NCBI GenBank assembly: GCA_023213395.1 | Contig: CM041465.1 | Span: 94,681,741-94,745,740, forward strand | Direction: 5' to 3' | DNA length: 64,000 bases | DNA from: Cycas panzhihuaensis | Lineage: Eukaryota > Cycadophyta | Shown: positions 43,577 through 56,837 of the stretch, in pieces | Layout: each line of letters begins with the position of its first letter | Numbering within the stretch: position 1 is the first letter of the stretch | Made by a program: the position numbers and the translations under genes | The notes under the pieces: generated by a model | Databases searched by the model: none | The model's input: only the letters and a program-made list of their open reading frames with translations | What the model was told of the DNA's origin: nothing

Positions 43577-44628
43577 TGTGACATATTTCAAGGTTGTAAC
43601 ATGTCGAAAAACCTTAAGCAAGCCATTTAATCCAATTAAGAACTAAATCTATGTAATAGTCTTTCCAACTCCCAGTCCAAATTTAACACTCATGTTAATG
43701 GTGAAGCCTTTGTTGTGGACTGTTTACAACATCCTTATCTTTATTTAGTAATTACTTAGTGGATTTCTTGGCCTCTTTTATAAATTTCTTATGACAAAGT
43801 AAAATTATGACCTTTATGCCTTATCTATGATATAGGTTCTCCACTCATGCTATAAGTCAAGCTTTCTCCTCTTGGACTATTTTATCTCTGGATGAATCTA
43901 CTTCTTCTACAAGTCATTGTCTTTTGTGGTTGTATTTAACCATTGATATGCCATCCTTAATGTCTGACCATGTAGAGTTAGAAGATGTTCATTGCTCCAA
44001 CCATGGATTTAACATTGACATTTGAAGCTCATTAATTCAAATGTTCATTGTAGAAATTATAATAAGATAATATGAGACAAACATGCTTGATCTATTACCT
44101 TTGAATGTGCCTTGTCATTTCCTTAAATGCTTTGGTCCCTAAGACCAGGACCATCACCCTTATGCATATCAACCTCCATTTCAATTTCTAGGGTTTAGGC
44201 ATAAACATAAATAAGAGAAAATAATAAAAAAAAAAGTCCTAACCAATGTAAAGAAAGTTTTTATATATAAATCAAATTAAAGTCCATTATTTAAGGCTTG
44301 TTAACATGCAAAGTGGCAACCTATTTTTTATTAATCATTAATTGAATAAATATAATGGTGAGAAATGGAAGATAGCTATCTTAATCAATTGAAAATAAAA
44401 TTAGATAAATCCACTCAAATTATACCTTATCAAAACTAAGCACAAGGCCTTCCCTTAAAAGATATTATCATTGATAGAGCAAATATATAAAAAGTGGGAA
44501 ACATTACCCCATTACAATTAGGACATAAATATACACCTAGTCCACAACATATATGCAAGTATTACCACATAACCAAAACTATTTCTATGTTAGCATAATG
44601 CCCCATAAGCATTGATGGTCAATAGGAC
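43577..44628. repeat. 1.05-kb direct repeat, left copy
   Basis: Matches 61419-62463 in the same orientation with many transitions; TTTCTTGGCCTCTT (about 43763) and CAACCATGG (about 44000) are shared. On the minus strand both copies show the same protein-like string (DGISMVKYNHKRQ, then VEEVDSSRDKIVQEEKA), also with stops. Ends do not read TG...CA in either orientation, so I do not call it an LTR. Confidence 0.75.
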
Positions 44629-44756
44629 TGAAGATGTCCATTGAATGCAACAACCTGAAAACTTGAAGTAGGACCTATGAAGAACCAAGTGCTAATTCCA
44701 TCTAAAATGATATGAGATCAACATGAAACAGACAGCTCTATTGTTGATGAAAGAGA
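44629..44756. other. Short unassigned DNA before copia B2
   Basis: Ends in AGAGA (44752-44756), the probable left target duplication of B2. Confidence 0.4.
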
Positions 44757-45044
44757 TGTTGGATAATGTTTATTAATTGAGATTCTAAAAAGTGTGTTAA
44801 CATTGGGTGGTATGGAACGAACTCCAACCAACCTAGCTAACCCACCTACCTATTTTTTAATGGTGTTTTTTAACACCAATGTTGATAGATGTTGGGAAAG
44901 CCCAATATCTTGACAATTTAAATGGGTCTCATAGCCCAAAGGTGTTTCTCAACACCACCACTATTTTGGAATTTTGTTAATGTTATTAAGTTTATCTTTG
45001 ATGGCCTTGTAATACATTATTCCACTCTATCCTCACTACAATCA
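44757..45044 (+). repeat. 5' LTR of B2
   Basis: 288 bp, TGTTGGATAATG ... CTACAATCA. It contains a short TTTTTTAACACC region near 44865-44876. Same length as the 3' LTR. Confidence 0.9.
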
Positions 45045-45046
45045 TT

Positions 45047-45058
45047 TAGTATCAAAGC
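45047..45058 (+). other. Primer-binding site of B2
   Basis: TAGTATCAAAGC, the tRNA-Met consensus with two G-to-A changes, two bases after the LTR. Confidence 0.85.
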
Positions 45059-47239
45059 CAGTTACTTGTATGTGGCGTTAGGATTATACTGAGATGAAGA
45101 ATCTTTGTATCACTATCACACTACCTTTTTTTATTAAAAGCCTTTATATATTAGTTCATACTGTGTGGAAAATCAATTATATTTCATTGTTATCAAATCT
45201 ATTTTATATACATCTATTTATATATCTGTTTGATACATATGTGACATGCGTCTAATTGCATTTGGCCTATGTAAATACAAATACTCTATTCTCTATCTTT
45301 TATATTTATATTTACATTATTTTCTTTTATTTGCACGCTTACGTTTAGTATTATTTTGGCCCATGTGGCTTGTTTAATCCATTAATTGATAAATGTTTAT
45401 AGCATTTTCGATTGTATATAGGCTGACAATGATCTAGAGGATTTTTTAACTTAGATATCAATTTTTTTTATTTAATTCAATTAATTTTTTATTCTAGTTT
45501 CAGGATTATCAATTTGTCTTGATTTCAACAGGCTCTAACTCTCTCACGGGTGATCAAAACCTTAACATATGACTGCTCGTTATGATCCTAGCTAAGGCAT
45601 CTATGTAGTGGAGAAGACCATTTAGATTTTCATCGCTCTATTTGTGAGAAGTCTGTCCTTGAAGCACCACTTACCTCACAGATTTACAAAAACCCATTAC
45701 CATTTTTAAATTTTTGTTATTTATTTTAATTTTTAATAATTAAAATTAAAATTTTTTGCATAGTTTTAATTAATCAACTAATATAGTATTAATCAATTAA
45801 TTTTTAGAAGATTTTTAATCCTTTTTTTATCGATTTAATCGATCAAAATCTTCATTTTTGCATACAAATAAGTTGCATAGGTTTTCTACACATAAAATAA
45901 TTCAATTTTTTATATTTTTTTCTAAATTTTAAAATGAATTTAATTAAATTTAATAAATTTTAGAGTTTAATCCCCCCTCTCCTGCTAGCCAATAGTCCTA
46001 TTTGCAGTCCATATGACCCTATTGTTTTATAAAAAGGGACAGATTTAAAATTACATTAAGCTCTATTTTATAATTTTGGATTTTAAGTAAATTAACTATA
46101 TTTCATAAAATTTGAAGTTCATAACCCCTTTTTCGCTAGTAGGTGGTCATGTGCTATGACCCAGTGACCAAGGGCTTATTTTCCAAAGGGGCTTAATGTT
46201 CCCCTCTTTTGATTTTTAGCCATAAAGAGGTGTCTTCACTCTTTTTGTAATAACTTTTGATCTAGAAGTCTATTTTTTGAACGATTTAAACTATCAGAAA
46301 GCTAATTCAATGCTTTTTAGTTTTGAATATATTTAGGATTAATTTGAAGTTATTTTGTAAGACCTTTAAGCTACCAAAGTTGGCCTACTTAATTGATCCT
46401 TATTTAAGTAGTTTTATTATTTTTAAAGTTATTTTAAAAGTTTCTTCAAGGATATTATTATTACATAATTGTACTAACTATTTTTAGTAGATTTTGGTCT
46501 ATTATTTTAACCCATAAAGGTCTTGTGGTTGATTTTATGTAAGTTTTAAACTTTCATAAACGAGAGCTCTTTAACCCCTTTTACCACTTTAAATTATTTC
46601 ATTTAATGTTATTTAAATTAATTTCATTTTATTTACTTGCAAGTTTTTTCAAATTTTGGGTAAAAAAAAACCTGTTTATAAAGAAGACCATAATTAATAT
46701 TAATTTTTATACATTAACAAGATAACTCTCGAATCAACCACCCTATTTTCTAGTCTTGTAAGGGTAATGATTAGGACCCCTAAAGTTACCACCGTACACA
46801 TGTCTTTAGTGTACTATAAGTTTTTAAGAAAACCATTAGCTATCGGGTGTAATAGGTGGTAGGCTGAGGTGGAGAACCTTTTTCCTTTTGGAGTTTGGAG
46901 ACCAGGCTAGACTTAGAGGGGGTGAGTGTCTTGGTTGGTCAAGCCCTCAATATTATATCTATCACTAGGCATAAGTCTGGTGTAGGTAAACCAACAAATT
47001 AGGGGGTCTTTGACCTTCTTTGTAGCCCATGTACTAAGGTATATCAATCCTTGAGCTTATATACTAGTATATTAGGTCCCTAGTCTGCCACTTGTGGGTA
47101 GTTTCCATTAGACAGAATAGTAACTCACAGTTTTCCTTGGAGACCCTAAGACATAGAACTCTAGATTAGAAACCTCCTAGGTAGATAGGGCATAAATACA
47201 TTTAAATTCTTTGGGTACACTAAAGATAGTTGAATTACA
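45059..47239 (+). other. Long 5' leader of B2
   Basis: 2.2 kb of untranslated DNA before gag, shared with B1 (14376 to about 15775, minus strand) and, diverged, with 7610-7935. It contains several short related GGTGGTCATATG-like blocks (near 45985, 46140 and 46160) and ends with a conserved zone (46730-47200). Such length is unusual for copia, whose leaders are commonly a few hundred bases. No ORF persists through it. Confidence 0.7.
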
Positions 47240-50103
47240 ATGGAAATAAATTTTGGGAACATGATCATACCTAAATTTTACGGAACCAACTTCTTTAATT
47301 AGAGTAAGAGAATAAAACTAATATTTATAGCTAAAGATATATGGGAATTTGTTGAAGAAAAATTTGATGATATTGAAGAAAATACTACTTTGGATGAGAA
47401 ATTATTTATAAAGAATGTGTTAAAGAGGACAATGAATCCTTATCTCTTATTTTTTGTGCTCTAGAGGACCATATATTCCCTAGAGTCATTGAAGCAACTA
47501 TATCAAAGGATGCTTGAGGCACCCTAAAGCTAATTTATAAATAAGTTGTACCTACTAAGGTTCAATGCCTTCAAAGTAAATTTGAAAACTTAAAGATGTT
47601 GCCAAGAGAAAGTATCAATGAATTCATTACCAAGATCCAAGACTTAGTTAACCTGATAAGATCCCTAAGAGAAGTATTGATTGAATAAAGGGTTATAGAA
47701 AGAATATTTAGATGTGTTGGAGAAGTTAAAAAACTCGAAATGGTAGCTACAAACATTGAAGTTTCAAAGGATCTAAGTACCATTAAGATTGAGTAGTTGA
47801 GTTCCATGCTTCTTGTCATAGAAGAGAAGAAAAGAGGACATGAAACCTTAGAATATGCCTTTTCCATAAAGGGAAGGATCAAGTAAAGTAACTAAGGATA
47901 AAGTTCTAGGGAGAGGGACCCATCCCCTAGAAGAGGAGAAAGGAACCAAAGGATATATCAAGAATCAAATCCTAGATATCAAGAATTAAGCCAAAAATAT
48001 CAAGAATCTCATCAAAGATACTAACCACCAAATTATAGGTACAAAGGGAGGAACAACTTCTACAATCTAAGTAGGAATCAAGAATAAAATCATTGTTTCC
48101 ATAGACATAATAATTATCAAGGGCAAGGAAATTATTTAAGACCAAGTCAATGCTTTCAAGGATAAAACCATATGAATTATCAAGAGTAAAGTCAAACCTC
48201 ATTTTTTGAAAGAGGAAAACCAACTTCTAGAGGAAGAGGATCCTTTAGAACTAGAAGCCATAGCTAAAGAAGTAGAGCACCAATCCAATTCTTATATTAC
48301 CATAAAATTAGATACATTGAGGACTATTGCTTTGCCAAAAATATAAGTCAATAAAGAGGAAGTGCAAATACCATAACTAAAAGTAGAGACAATGATAGAC
48401 TTTTCCTATTGAGTCTTGTATCCAGTGAAGAAGAGGACATTTGGTATATATATTTAGGGTGCTCAACCCATATGACTAATAAAGAAAAAACTTTCAAAAC
48501 CATTGATAGAACTAAAAAGAAGAAGATTATATTTAGGGACAACTACACATGAGCCCATTGGTAAATGCAACATCACTATAACCACACAACTAAGATAAAT
48601 TAGGTATATTAATGATGTACTACATGTACCTACCTTGAAAAAGAACTTGCTTTCAGTAGGTCAGATGATGGAACATGATTATAAGGTTGTCTTCAATAAT
48701 GGTTAATGTATAATTAAAGATAAAAAGATGAATAAAGCTATTATAGACAAGGGACATATGACTAGTGACAGACTATTTAAGCTAGTCATCCCTCTAACAG
48801 ATAACTATGCTTTGAAAGCCTTTACTAAAGTTGGAAGTAACATATGGGAAAAATAATTTGGTCATCTAAGATATAGTATCCTAGACCTAATGAAAAGAAT
48901 AGAAATAGTTAAAGGTTTACCTACAATTGAAGGAAATAAAGAAATATGTGAAGGGTATCTACTTAGAAAGCAACATAGAGAGAGCTTTCCAGATATCAGT
49001 TATAGAGCACAAGGTCCCCTCCAATTAATTTATATAGATTTATGTGATTCCATGGATGTACCCTCACTTAGAGATGCCAAATATTTCATGATGTTTATTG
49101 ATGACTTTACCAAGAAAACCTAGGTATATTTTCTAAAGTTTAAATTAGATGCCTACTAATGTTTTATTGACTTCAAATCCTTTGTGGAAAAATAAAGTAG
49201 CATAAGATCCTCTCCCTTAAATAAGATAATAGGAGAGAATTCACCTAGAATAAATTCAAATATTTTTGTATCCATCATGGCTTAAGGAGATAATACACTA
49301 ATCCATATACTCCATAATAGAATGTAGTAGTAGAAAGGAACAATAGGACCATTATTGAAATGGCAAGGTATATACTCAAAGACAAGTAACTTGGGTATAA
49401 ATTTTAGGTAAAAACCATACATACAACTATTTATTTACTAAATAGGTGTACCACTAAGGCCCTTAGGTGGGTTAGACTAGAAAAGACTTGGATAGGACAT
49501 AAGCCAAGTATTCACTACTTGAAAATCTTTAGCTATCTAGCATTTACTCATATACTAGAGTAAAAGAGAATGAAACTAGATGATAAATGTACCAAATATA
49601 TATTTATAATATATTGTGATATATCTCAATCCTATAAGTTATTTGATCCCAAGGAAAAGAAAATAATCATGGGTAGAGATGTTATCTTCAAATAGGATAA
49701 TTATTATAAAGTAGAAGTTGAAAAAGCCAAGGGGAAGAATATCATAGTGGAGTTTGATTCATGACCTAAGTCGACAAATGTGCCTTCAAATTTTCCAACA
49801 ATACATGAATCAAGTCCTAATAAGGTTGGACCCTTTGCATCTAGTCAAAACATTCCAAAGTGGGTCCAAAGATGATATGACCCAATAAATATGCTGGACA
49901 ATAATTTTAAAAGAAGATCTACACATTCTAATAGGGTCAAGTTCATTCTAATGAGCCAAGTCATGGAATCATATGACCCTTGTACCTTTGAAGAGGCTAA
50001 TACCAAACAGGAATGGAAGAATATAATGTAAAAGGAGTATAATGCTTTAGTCAAGAATGATACATAGGAATTGGTTGATCTCCCTCTAAATAAATTAATA
50101 ATT

Positions 50104-50733
50104 TGTTAAGAATACAAGGTCCCAAACTTTAAACCACCACAAGATATGAACTATTTTACAACTAGTTATAGGAATCGAAACTAAGATTTAACATGCAAGT
50201 TCTAAACTCAGACATACTACAATAACATCAATATACAAGCTAAACATCACATATGCACCCAATATAACATGGTAAAACCCTAAAAATGTACTAGGGAAAC
50301 ATCCACACAGGAAAGGTATTGAGCTTTATTACTGTAGAATGGAGAAATAGTATATCTTAGTAGCAGAGTGCTCTTAGGAATAATAACTAGCTGTCGCCCT
50401 CTTCACAGTACATTACATTACATACAACATAATAAGAAAAGCCCTAAAATGGGCTACATAAAAGGGACATCCAAGGCATGAATCTTAACCATAGAATCTA
50501 GGGTATTTGTATCGAACGACCCTGATTCTCTTTACATTTTAATAAGGTTTACAGGGCTAATTTTTTGGGTCAGGGGCTATCACCCCCAAACCCCCTCTTA
50601 GCGGGGGGCATTCCATGCCCCCACCGGCCAAGGGGTCTCCATATGGAACCCCCTAAGAAAGATTAGGGGGGAAATCGGGCCAAAAACTTGCCAAAATTTT
50701 AGCCCCAAAATATTGTTGTCACAATATCTAACA
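50104..50733 (-). repeat. 3' LTR of C2
   Basis: 630 bp, minus strand TGTTAGATATTGTGAC ... TATTCTTAACA. The minus-strand word AATAAAGCTCAATACC (about 50319-50334) is a plausible polyadenylation signal. The GC-rich fold-back block is at 50575-50675. Confidence 0.92.
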
Positions 50734-50745
50734 ATCTCCACCTTG
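50734..50745 (-). other. Polypurine tract of C2
   Basis: Minus strand CAAGGTGGAGAT just before the LTR, identical to C1. Confidence 0.9.
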
Positions 50746-50781
50746 ACAACAATTTACCCTGTACCTTTCTTAGACCCTTCA

Positions 50782-53700
50782 TCATCTTTTCTGCAAGCCA
50801 AGAGAAGTCAAACACCATTTGAACTTCTCTACTGGTATTGGTTTTATAAATATATCAACATAATTCTGATTGGTGTAAATCTTCTCAAGTGCCACTCCAC
50901 CTACTTCCATAACCTGTCTAACAAAATGGTACTTAAGAGTAATATGCTTTGTTCTACTGTGATAAGCTAGATTTTTGGCTAAGTAAATGTCACTTTGACT
51001 ATCACAAAATACCTTTACATTTTTCTATCTCCTTCCAAGCTCAATCAACAGACCCTATAACCAGATTACTTCTTTATAAGCATGTGCTGTAGCAACATAT
51101 TAAACACATGGTTGTGATGTAATTGTGCTCTACAATTTGGACATCTAACTAACTGGACCATTTGCAAGAGTAAAAATATAACCTCAAGTAGACCTTCTTT
51201 TATCTAAATCTCCTACAAAATCTGAATCAACATATCCACAAACTTGATTACCTATACCTCCAAAGGTGATGCATTAGTCACTCGTGCCTCTCAAATACCA
51301 AAGCACCTATTTTACTGAAGCCCAATGTTCCTTTCTTGGATTTGCCATAAACCTACTAACTACACTGACTGCATGTGAAATATCAGGTCTTGTACATACC
51401 ATGGCATACATCAAACTTCTTCTTTGACCGCATAAGGCACATGAGACATATAAGCCTTTTCTTCTTTACTACTAGGACTCATATTCGAAGAAAGCTTGAA
51501 GTGGGAAGCCAATGGAATACTCACCAATTTCACATTTTCTATACCAAACCTAGTTAGCACCTTCTCCACATATTTCTGCTATGATAACCATAGCTTACTA
51601 TTTTTCCTGTATCTATGTATCTCCATGCCTAAGATTTGTTTTGAAGCTCCTAGATCCTTCATATCAAAAGTCCTAGCCAATTGAGCCTTTGGCTTATTAA
51701 TTTCTTCCATGCTCTTGCTTGCAACCAGCATGCCATAAACATATAATACCAAGATAATGAATAAGCCATATCCATAAATTTAAAGTAAACACACTGATCA
51801 TACTCACTTCTTTTGAAATTTTGGCTCTCCATGAAGGCATCAAACTTCCTGTACCACTGCTTGGGTGATTGCTTCAGGCCATATAATGATTTCCTGAGCC
51901 TACAAATAAGTCTTTTCCTGCCATCTTGTACAAACCCTTCTGGTTGATCCATATAGATCTCCTTATCTAAATCTCCATGTAGAAAAGATGTTTTTACATC
52001 TAACTGCTCCAACTCCAAATCGAGAGAAGTTACTAATGCTAACAACACTCGAATTGAAACAAGTTTGACAACTGGTGAAAAGATCTCATGAAAGTCAATA
52101 CTTGCTTTCTGTGTAAAATCTTTAGCCAGTAGTCTTGCCCTGTATTTATCAACCTTTCCATCAACATATGTTTCTTTTTGAAAACCCACCTACAACTAAC
52201 AATGTTCCTGCCATGTGGAAGTTCTACCAAGTCCCATGAATTATTTTTCTTCAAAGCATCTATCTCTTCTTGCATAGCCCTTTTCCACTTCTCACCATGG
52301 ATATCATCTACTGCTTCTTGAAAACATATAGGCTCACCATCATTAGAAACCAAAGCAATAAAAGTAGATGGGCTATACTTGTCAAGTGGATGACTGACTT
52401 ATATAGATCTTCTAACTGTTGGTAGAGGAGTGTCCACATACTCCTGTAAATCTGTTATAGATTCATCTTCAGAAAGATCTTCCTGTTCTTCTGATTCCAC
52501 ACATGGCTGCATTTCAAACTTGACTTATTGATGTTCATCTTACTGTTCTTGTTTCATTTCAACTTCTCCACTGTCTGATTTTATAAGGGGAGATTCATCA
52601 AATATGAAATCTCTATTAATGGTGATTTTGTGGGCAGTAGGATCCCACAACCTGTATCCCTTCACACCATCCTTATCACCATAACTAATAAAGATATATC
52701 TCTTGGATTTTGGGTCTAACTTTGAACGTTTACTTTTGTTAGTCCAAGCATAAGCATCACAACCAAAAACTTTTAAATTTGAATAATCACATGGATGTCC
52801 AGTCCATACCTCTTTAGGAATCTTACAATCTATTGAAAGTGATGGTGAACTATTTACCAGATAGCAAGTTGTTTAAATAACTTCTGCCCACAAGCCCTAC
52901 TCCACTCCTGCATTATTTAGCATGATTCTTACTCTTTCTAAGAGTGTCCTATTCATGCGCTCTATAATGCCATTTTATTGCGGAGTATAGCTAGTGGTCT
53001 TGTGTCTTTCGATCCTAGCTTCTCTACAATAGTTCTCAAACTCCAAGGAGTTGAACTCATCTCCATTGTCAGTTCTTAAACATTTAATTATCTTAACAGT
53101 ATTATTCTCAACTAGAGTCTTGAACTTCTTAAATACACTAAAAACTTCAAATTCCCTTTTCAAAAAATAGACCCATACCTTCCTGGAGTAATAATCTATA
53201 AATGTGACATAATACAATGATCCTCCACAAGATATTTTAGGGGTTGGTCCCCATACATCTGAATGTATATAATCTAGAACACCTTTACTAATGTGACTCC
53301 CTACTTTGAACCTGAGTCTACACTGCTTTCCAAAAATACAATGTTTATAGAAAGCCAAATCTGAAAGCTGTAAGTTAGGAAGCAACTTATGGTTTATCAA
53401 CACCTTAAGTCCTTTCTCACTCATGTGCCCAAGTCTTTGATGCCATAACTGAGCTAGATCTTCTGCAGCCTTTGATGTTGTAGTTGTTTGGATGACATCT
53501 GTACTTCCCACTAAAATGTAAAGATTTCCTTTATTTAAGGTTTTCATAATAACCAAGGCACCCTTTGACACCTTTAGGACTCCTTCATGACCTGTATGCT
53601 TAAAACCACCTGAATCTAATTCATCTAAGGAAATCAGTTTTCTTTTCAAATCAGGTACATGTCTAACCTTAGTTAATGTTCTGATTGCCCCATCAAACAT

Positions 53701-54702
53701 CTTGATTCTAATGCTACCAATGCCCACTATCTTACAAGAAACTTCATTTCCCATAAGCACATCACCACCATCAAGAGGTTGGTATGATGAGAACCAACTC
53801 TTGTGTGGACACATGTGGTGAGAAGCACCTAAATCTAATAACCAGTCACGGTGATAATGAGAAACATTATAAGTGACCAAGACATCATCATCCATACCTT
53901 GATTTGAGTCCACCTGATTCGCCTCCTTAGCAAGATCTTCCTTTTTTTGAAACTCCTTCCTTTTGTAATAATCCTTCTTGAGGTGACTGGTCTTATTACA
54001 ATGCCAATACTTGAGCTTACTCTTTTTGCTCTTTGACTTGGACCTCGATGTATCCCTAGAGTTTTGTCCTCTCTCAAATGTTCTACCCCTTATTGTCATG
54101 GCTTCTAGTGTGGAGGTTTCAAAACTAGATTTCTACTGCACTTCTTCCATTAGCAAAGCACTCATAACAGAATCATAGTCCAATACATCTATAGTGCTAA
54201 AACTAATTGAGGTGACAATATTATCCCAGGATTCAGGTAATGAGCATAACAAGGTAATAATCTTGTCCTCATCTTCAATTTTAACATCGATACTAGTCAA
54301 CTAACAAATAAGAGTATTGAAAATATTTAAATGGTCAGCAATTTTTATACCTTCCTTCATCCATAATGAGTACAGTTGCCTCTTCAGGTAGATTCAATTC
54401 ATTACTGATTTGGTCATATACAAGCCTTCCAACCAGGTCTATAATCCTACTACTGTCTCTTCCCCTGTAATGTTAAACATGACTTTATTTACCAAGTATA
54501 ATTGTATTGTGCTAAGTATCTTTTTATCTAAATCCTGCCAATCATCATCATCTATCCCTATGGGTTTCTTCAATTTACCTACAAGGGCTTTATACAAGCC
54601 ATGCTGTACAAGAATATCATGCGCTTTTAGCTTCCACAACTCGAAGTTGTTCTTGTCATTGAATTTCTCCACCTCAAACTTTGCACCTGCTAGTTTCGCC
54701 AT
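50782..54702 (-). pseudogene. Copia C2 gag-pol polyprotein
   Basis: Minus-strand ATG at 54702 to TGA at 50784-50782: 3,921 nt, 1,307 codons, about the normal length for this copia type. Gag starts MAKLAGAKFEVEKF with NNFELWKLK. The zinc knuckle near 54010 has lost Cys (YWHCNKTSHLKKDYY). Protease (about 53845-53790) DWLLDLGASHHMC has DLGA for DSGA. Pre-integrase HQRLGHM and KHCIFGKQC follow, with one Cys lost. Integrase has IHSDVWGP and RTDNGDEF, both with catalytic Asp. Reverse transcriptase is at about 52310-51600; its YVDD is YVYG (about 51738-51749), so both Asp are gone. RNase H runs to 50782. Frame shifts near 52172 and 51780 cancel in length. The long open stretch 52975-54099 shows this is the least decayed copia here. 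Confidence 0.93.
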
Positions 54703-54759
54703 TTTGGTATAGAAAAGTTGACACCAAAATCTTCATAGACTTGCTGCAAAACAAAAGTG

Positions 54760-54771
54760 GCTCTGATACCA
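54760..54771 (-). other. Primer-binding site of C2
   Basis: Minus strand TGGTATCAGAGC, exact tRNA-Met consensus, two bases from the 5' LTR. Confidence 0.93.
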
Positions 54772-54773
54772 CT

Positions 54774-55418
54774 TGTTAAGAATACAAGGTCCTAAACTTT
54801 AAACCATCACAAGATCTGAACTATTTTACAACTAGTTACAGGAATCGAAACTAAGATTTAACATGCAAGTTCTAAAATTAGAGATAATACAATAACATCA
54901 ATATACAAGCTAAACATCACATATGCACCTGATATAATGTGGTAAAACCCTAGCAGTATGCTAGGGAAACATCCACACAAGAAAGGTATTAAGATTTATT
55001 ACTATAGAATGGAGAAATAGTACATCTTAGTAGTAGAGTGCTCTTAAGAACAACAACTAGCCACCGCCCTCTTCACAGTATATTACATTACATACAACAT
55101 AATAAGAAAACCCCTAAAATGGGCTACATGAGAGGGACATCCAAGGCATGAATCTCAACTGTAGAATCTAGGGTATTTGTATCAAACCACCCTGATTCTC
55201 TTTACATTTTAATAAGGTTTACAGGGCTAATATTTTGGGTCAGGGGCTATCGCCTCTGAACCCCTTCTTAACGGAGGGCGTTCCATGTCCCCCACATGCC
55301 TCGACCAAGGGGGGCTCCCACCCCCCTTAGAACCCCCTGAGAAAGATTAGGGGGGGAAACCACACCGAAAACGTGCTAAAATTTTAGCCCCAAAATATTG
55401 TTGTCACAATACCCAACA
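54774..55418 (-). repeat. 5' LTR of C2
   Basis: 645 bp, minus strand TGTTGGGTATTGTGAC ... TATTCTTAACA. It is slightly longer than the 3' LTR because of insertions in the GC-rich block (about 55250-55355). Confidence 0.92.
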
Positions 55419-56837
55419 CAATTGGTACTAAATGGGTTTACGAAATGAAATTCTAGTCAGATAGCTCTATTAATAAGGATAAAGCAAGGCTAGTAGCTAA
55501 AGGATATGCTTAAATCAAAGGAATTAACTACAATGAAACATTTGCTCCTATAGCTAAAATGGAAATTATACATCTCATATTGAGTCTTATAGCATAAAAA
55601 GGATGGACTGTCTAATAAATAGATGTTAAAAATACCTTCTTAAATAGATACATAGAATAGGAGGTCTATGTCCAACATCCTAAAGGATTTGAAGTCAAGG
55701 GGGAGGAAAATAAGGTATATAAACTCAAGAAGGCCTTGTATGGACTAAAACAAGCACTTAGAGCTTGGTACTCTAGGATAGACAAATATTTTAAAGATAA
55801 AGAGTTTAAAAGAAGTCAATAAGATCCTAACTTATATATAAAGATTAAAGGACACTTAATACTTATTGTGGGACTATATGTTAATGATCTAGTCTAAATT
55901 GGAAATGATTCTCAATTATCACAAAAGTTCAAAGATGACATATGTAAAGAATTTGAGATGACTGACTTAGGTCTCATGAATTACTTATTAGGTTTGGAAA
56001 TATGTCAAGACAAGAATGGAATTTTTATATCTCAAAGGAAATATACCCTTTCTTTACTTTAAAAGTTCAAGATGAATGATTGCAAGGCATTGGCTATACC
56101 AATAAAAATTAGAATAAAATTATCCAAGTTCAATGATTCTACATCAATTGATCCTATACTCTATAGGTAGCTAATTGGTAGTTTAATCTACCTAACATCA
56201 ACTTGTCCTGATATCCTACATTCAATAAGTGTGGCATCCAGGTTTATGCAAGAACCTAAGACATCACATTAGCAAGAAGTAAAGTAAATACTCTAATACT
56301 TAAAAGGAACAATTAGTTATAGGTTACATTACAAGTCCTTGACAAATTTTAGATTGATAGGCTACACAGATTTAGACTATACAAGTTGTGTTGATGACAA
56401 GAAATCTACATCTGGTTGTACTTTTAGTATGGGATCAATATTAGTTTCTTGGAGTACCAAGAAGTAAAACATGATATCTTTATCTACTACAGAAGTATAA
56501 TACAAAGCAATAGTAGTAGGAGCATGTGAAATAGTTTGTCTATGTTAATTACTCTAAGACCTACAAATAAAATAGGATGGACCTACAGATATAATGTGTG
56601 ATAATAAAAGTACAATTTAAAAGATATGTAATCTAGTGTTTCATGGGTAAATAAAACATATTAAAACACAACATCACTCTATCAGGGAATTGGTATAAGC
56701 TAGTAAGATTGAATTAGTTTATTGTAGCACATATGAATAGGTGACATATATCTTTACTAAGGCTCTTAGAAAAATTAAGTTTCACAAATTTAGAAAGAAG
56801 CTTGGAGTTTTCCCTAATTAACATTATGGGGGAGATA

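Larger units (their letters stand above)
50104..55418 (-). mobile_element. Copia retrotransposon C2, complete, nested in B2
   Basis: 5,315 bp on the minus strand with LTRs of 630 and 645 bp, primer-binding site, full-length gag-pol and polypurine tract. Target duplication TAATT (50099-50103) / CAATT (55419-55423) shows one transition. It split the B2 reverse-transcriptase codons between LPLNKLI and GTKWVYE. By domain order and gag type it resembles the Tnt1/Tork side of copia. Confidence 0.94.
47240..56835 (+). pseudogene. Copia B2 gag-pol, split by C2
   Basis: ATG at 47240 opens gag: GNMIIPKFYGTNFF, then WEFVEEKFDD. A Gln/Tyr/Asn-rich linker (47930-48200) and a ruined zinc knuckle follow (YYHKIRYIEDYCFAK, about 48290-48340, first Cys residues lost). 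Protease near 48430 reads WYIYLGCSTHMTNK, with the active Asp changed to Tyr. Pre-integrase and integrase start near 48850; the open part 48890-49123 has CEGYLLRKQHRES and FIDDF. Reverse transcriptase begins near 49985, stops at 50103 where C2 entered, and resumes at 55419. Its YVDD is YVND (55877-55888). RNase H is at about 56340-56810. Purine tract GGGGGAGATA lies at 56828-56837. Many stops. Confidence 0.88.

Noticed and set aside
43577-44628. 1-kb direct repeat as an LTR
   Set aside because: No TG...CA ends, no primer-binding site after the left copy and no polypurine tract before the right copy in either orientation.
50782-54702. C2 as an active element
   Set aside because: Near full-length, but it has stop codons, two frame shifts, a lost zinc knuckle, DLGA protease and YVYG reverse transcriptase.
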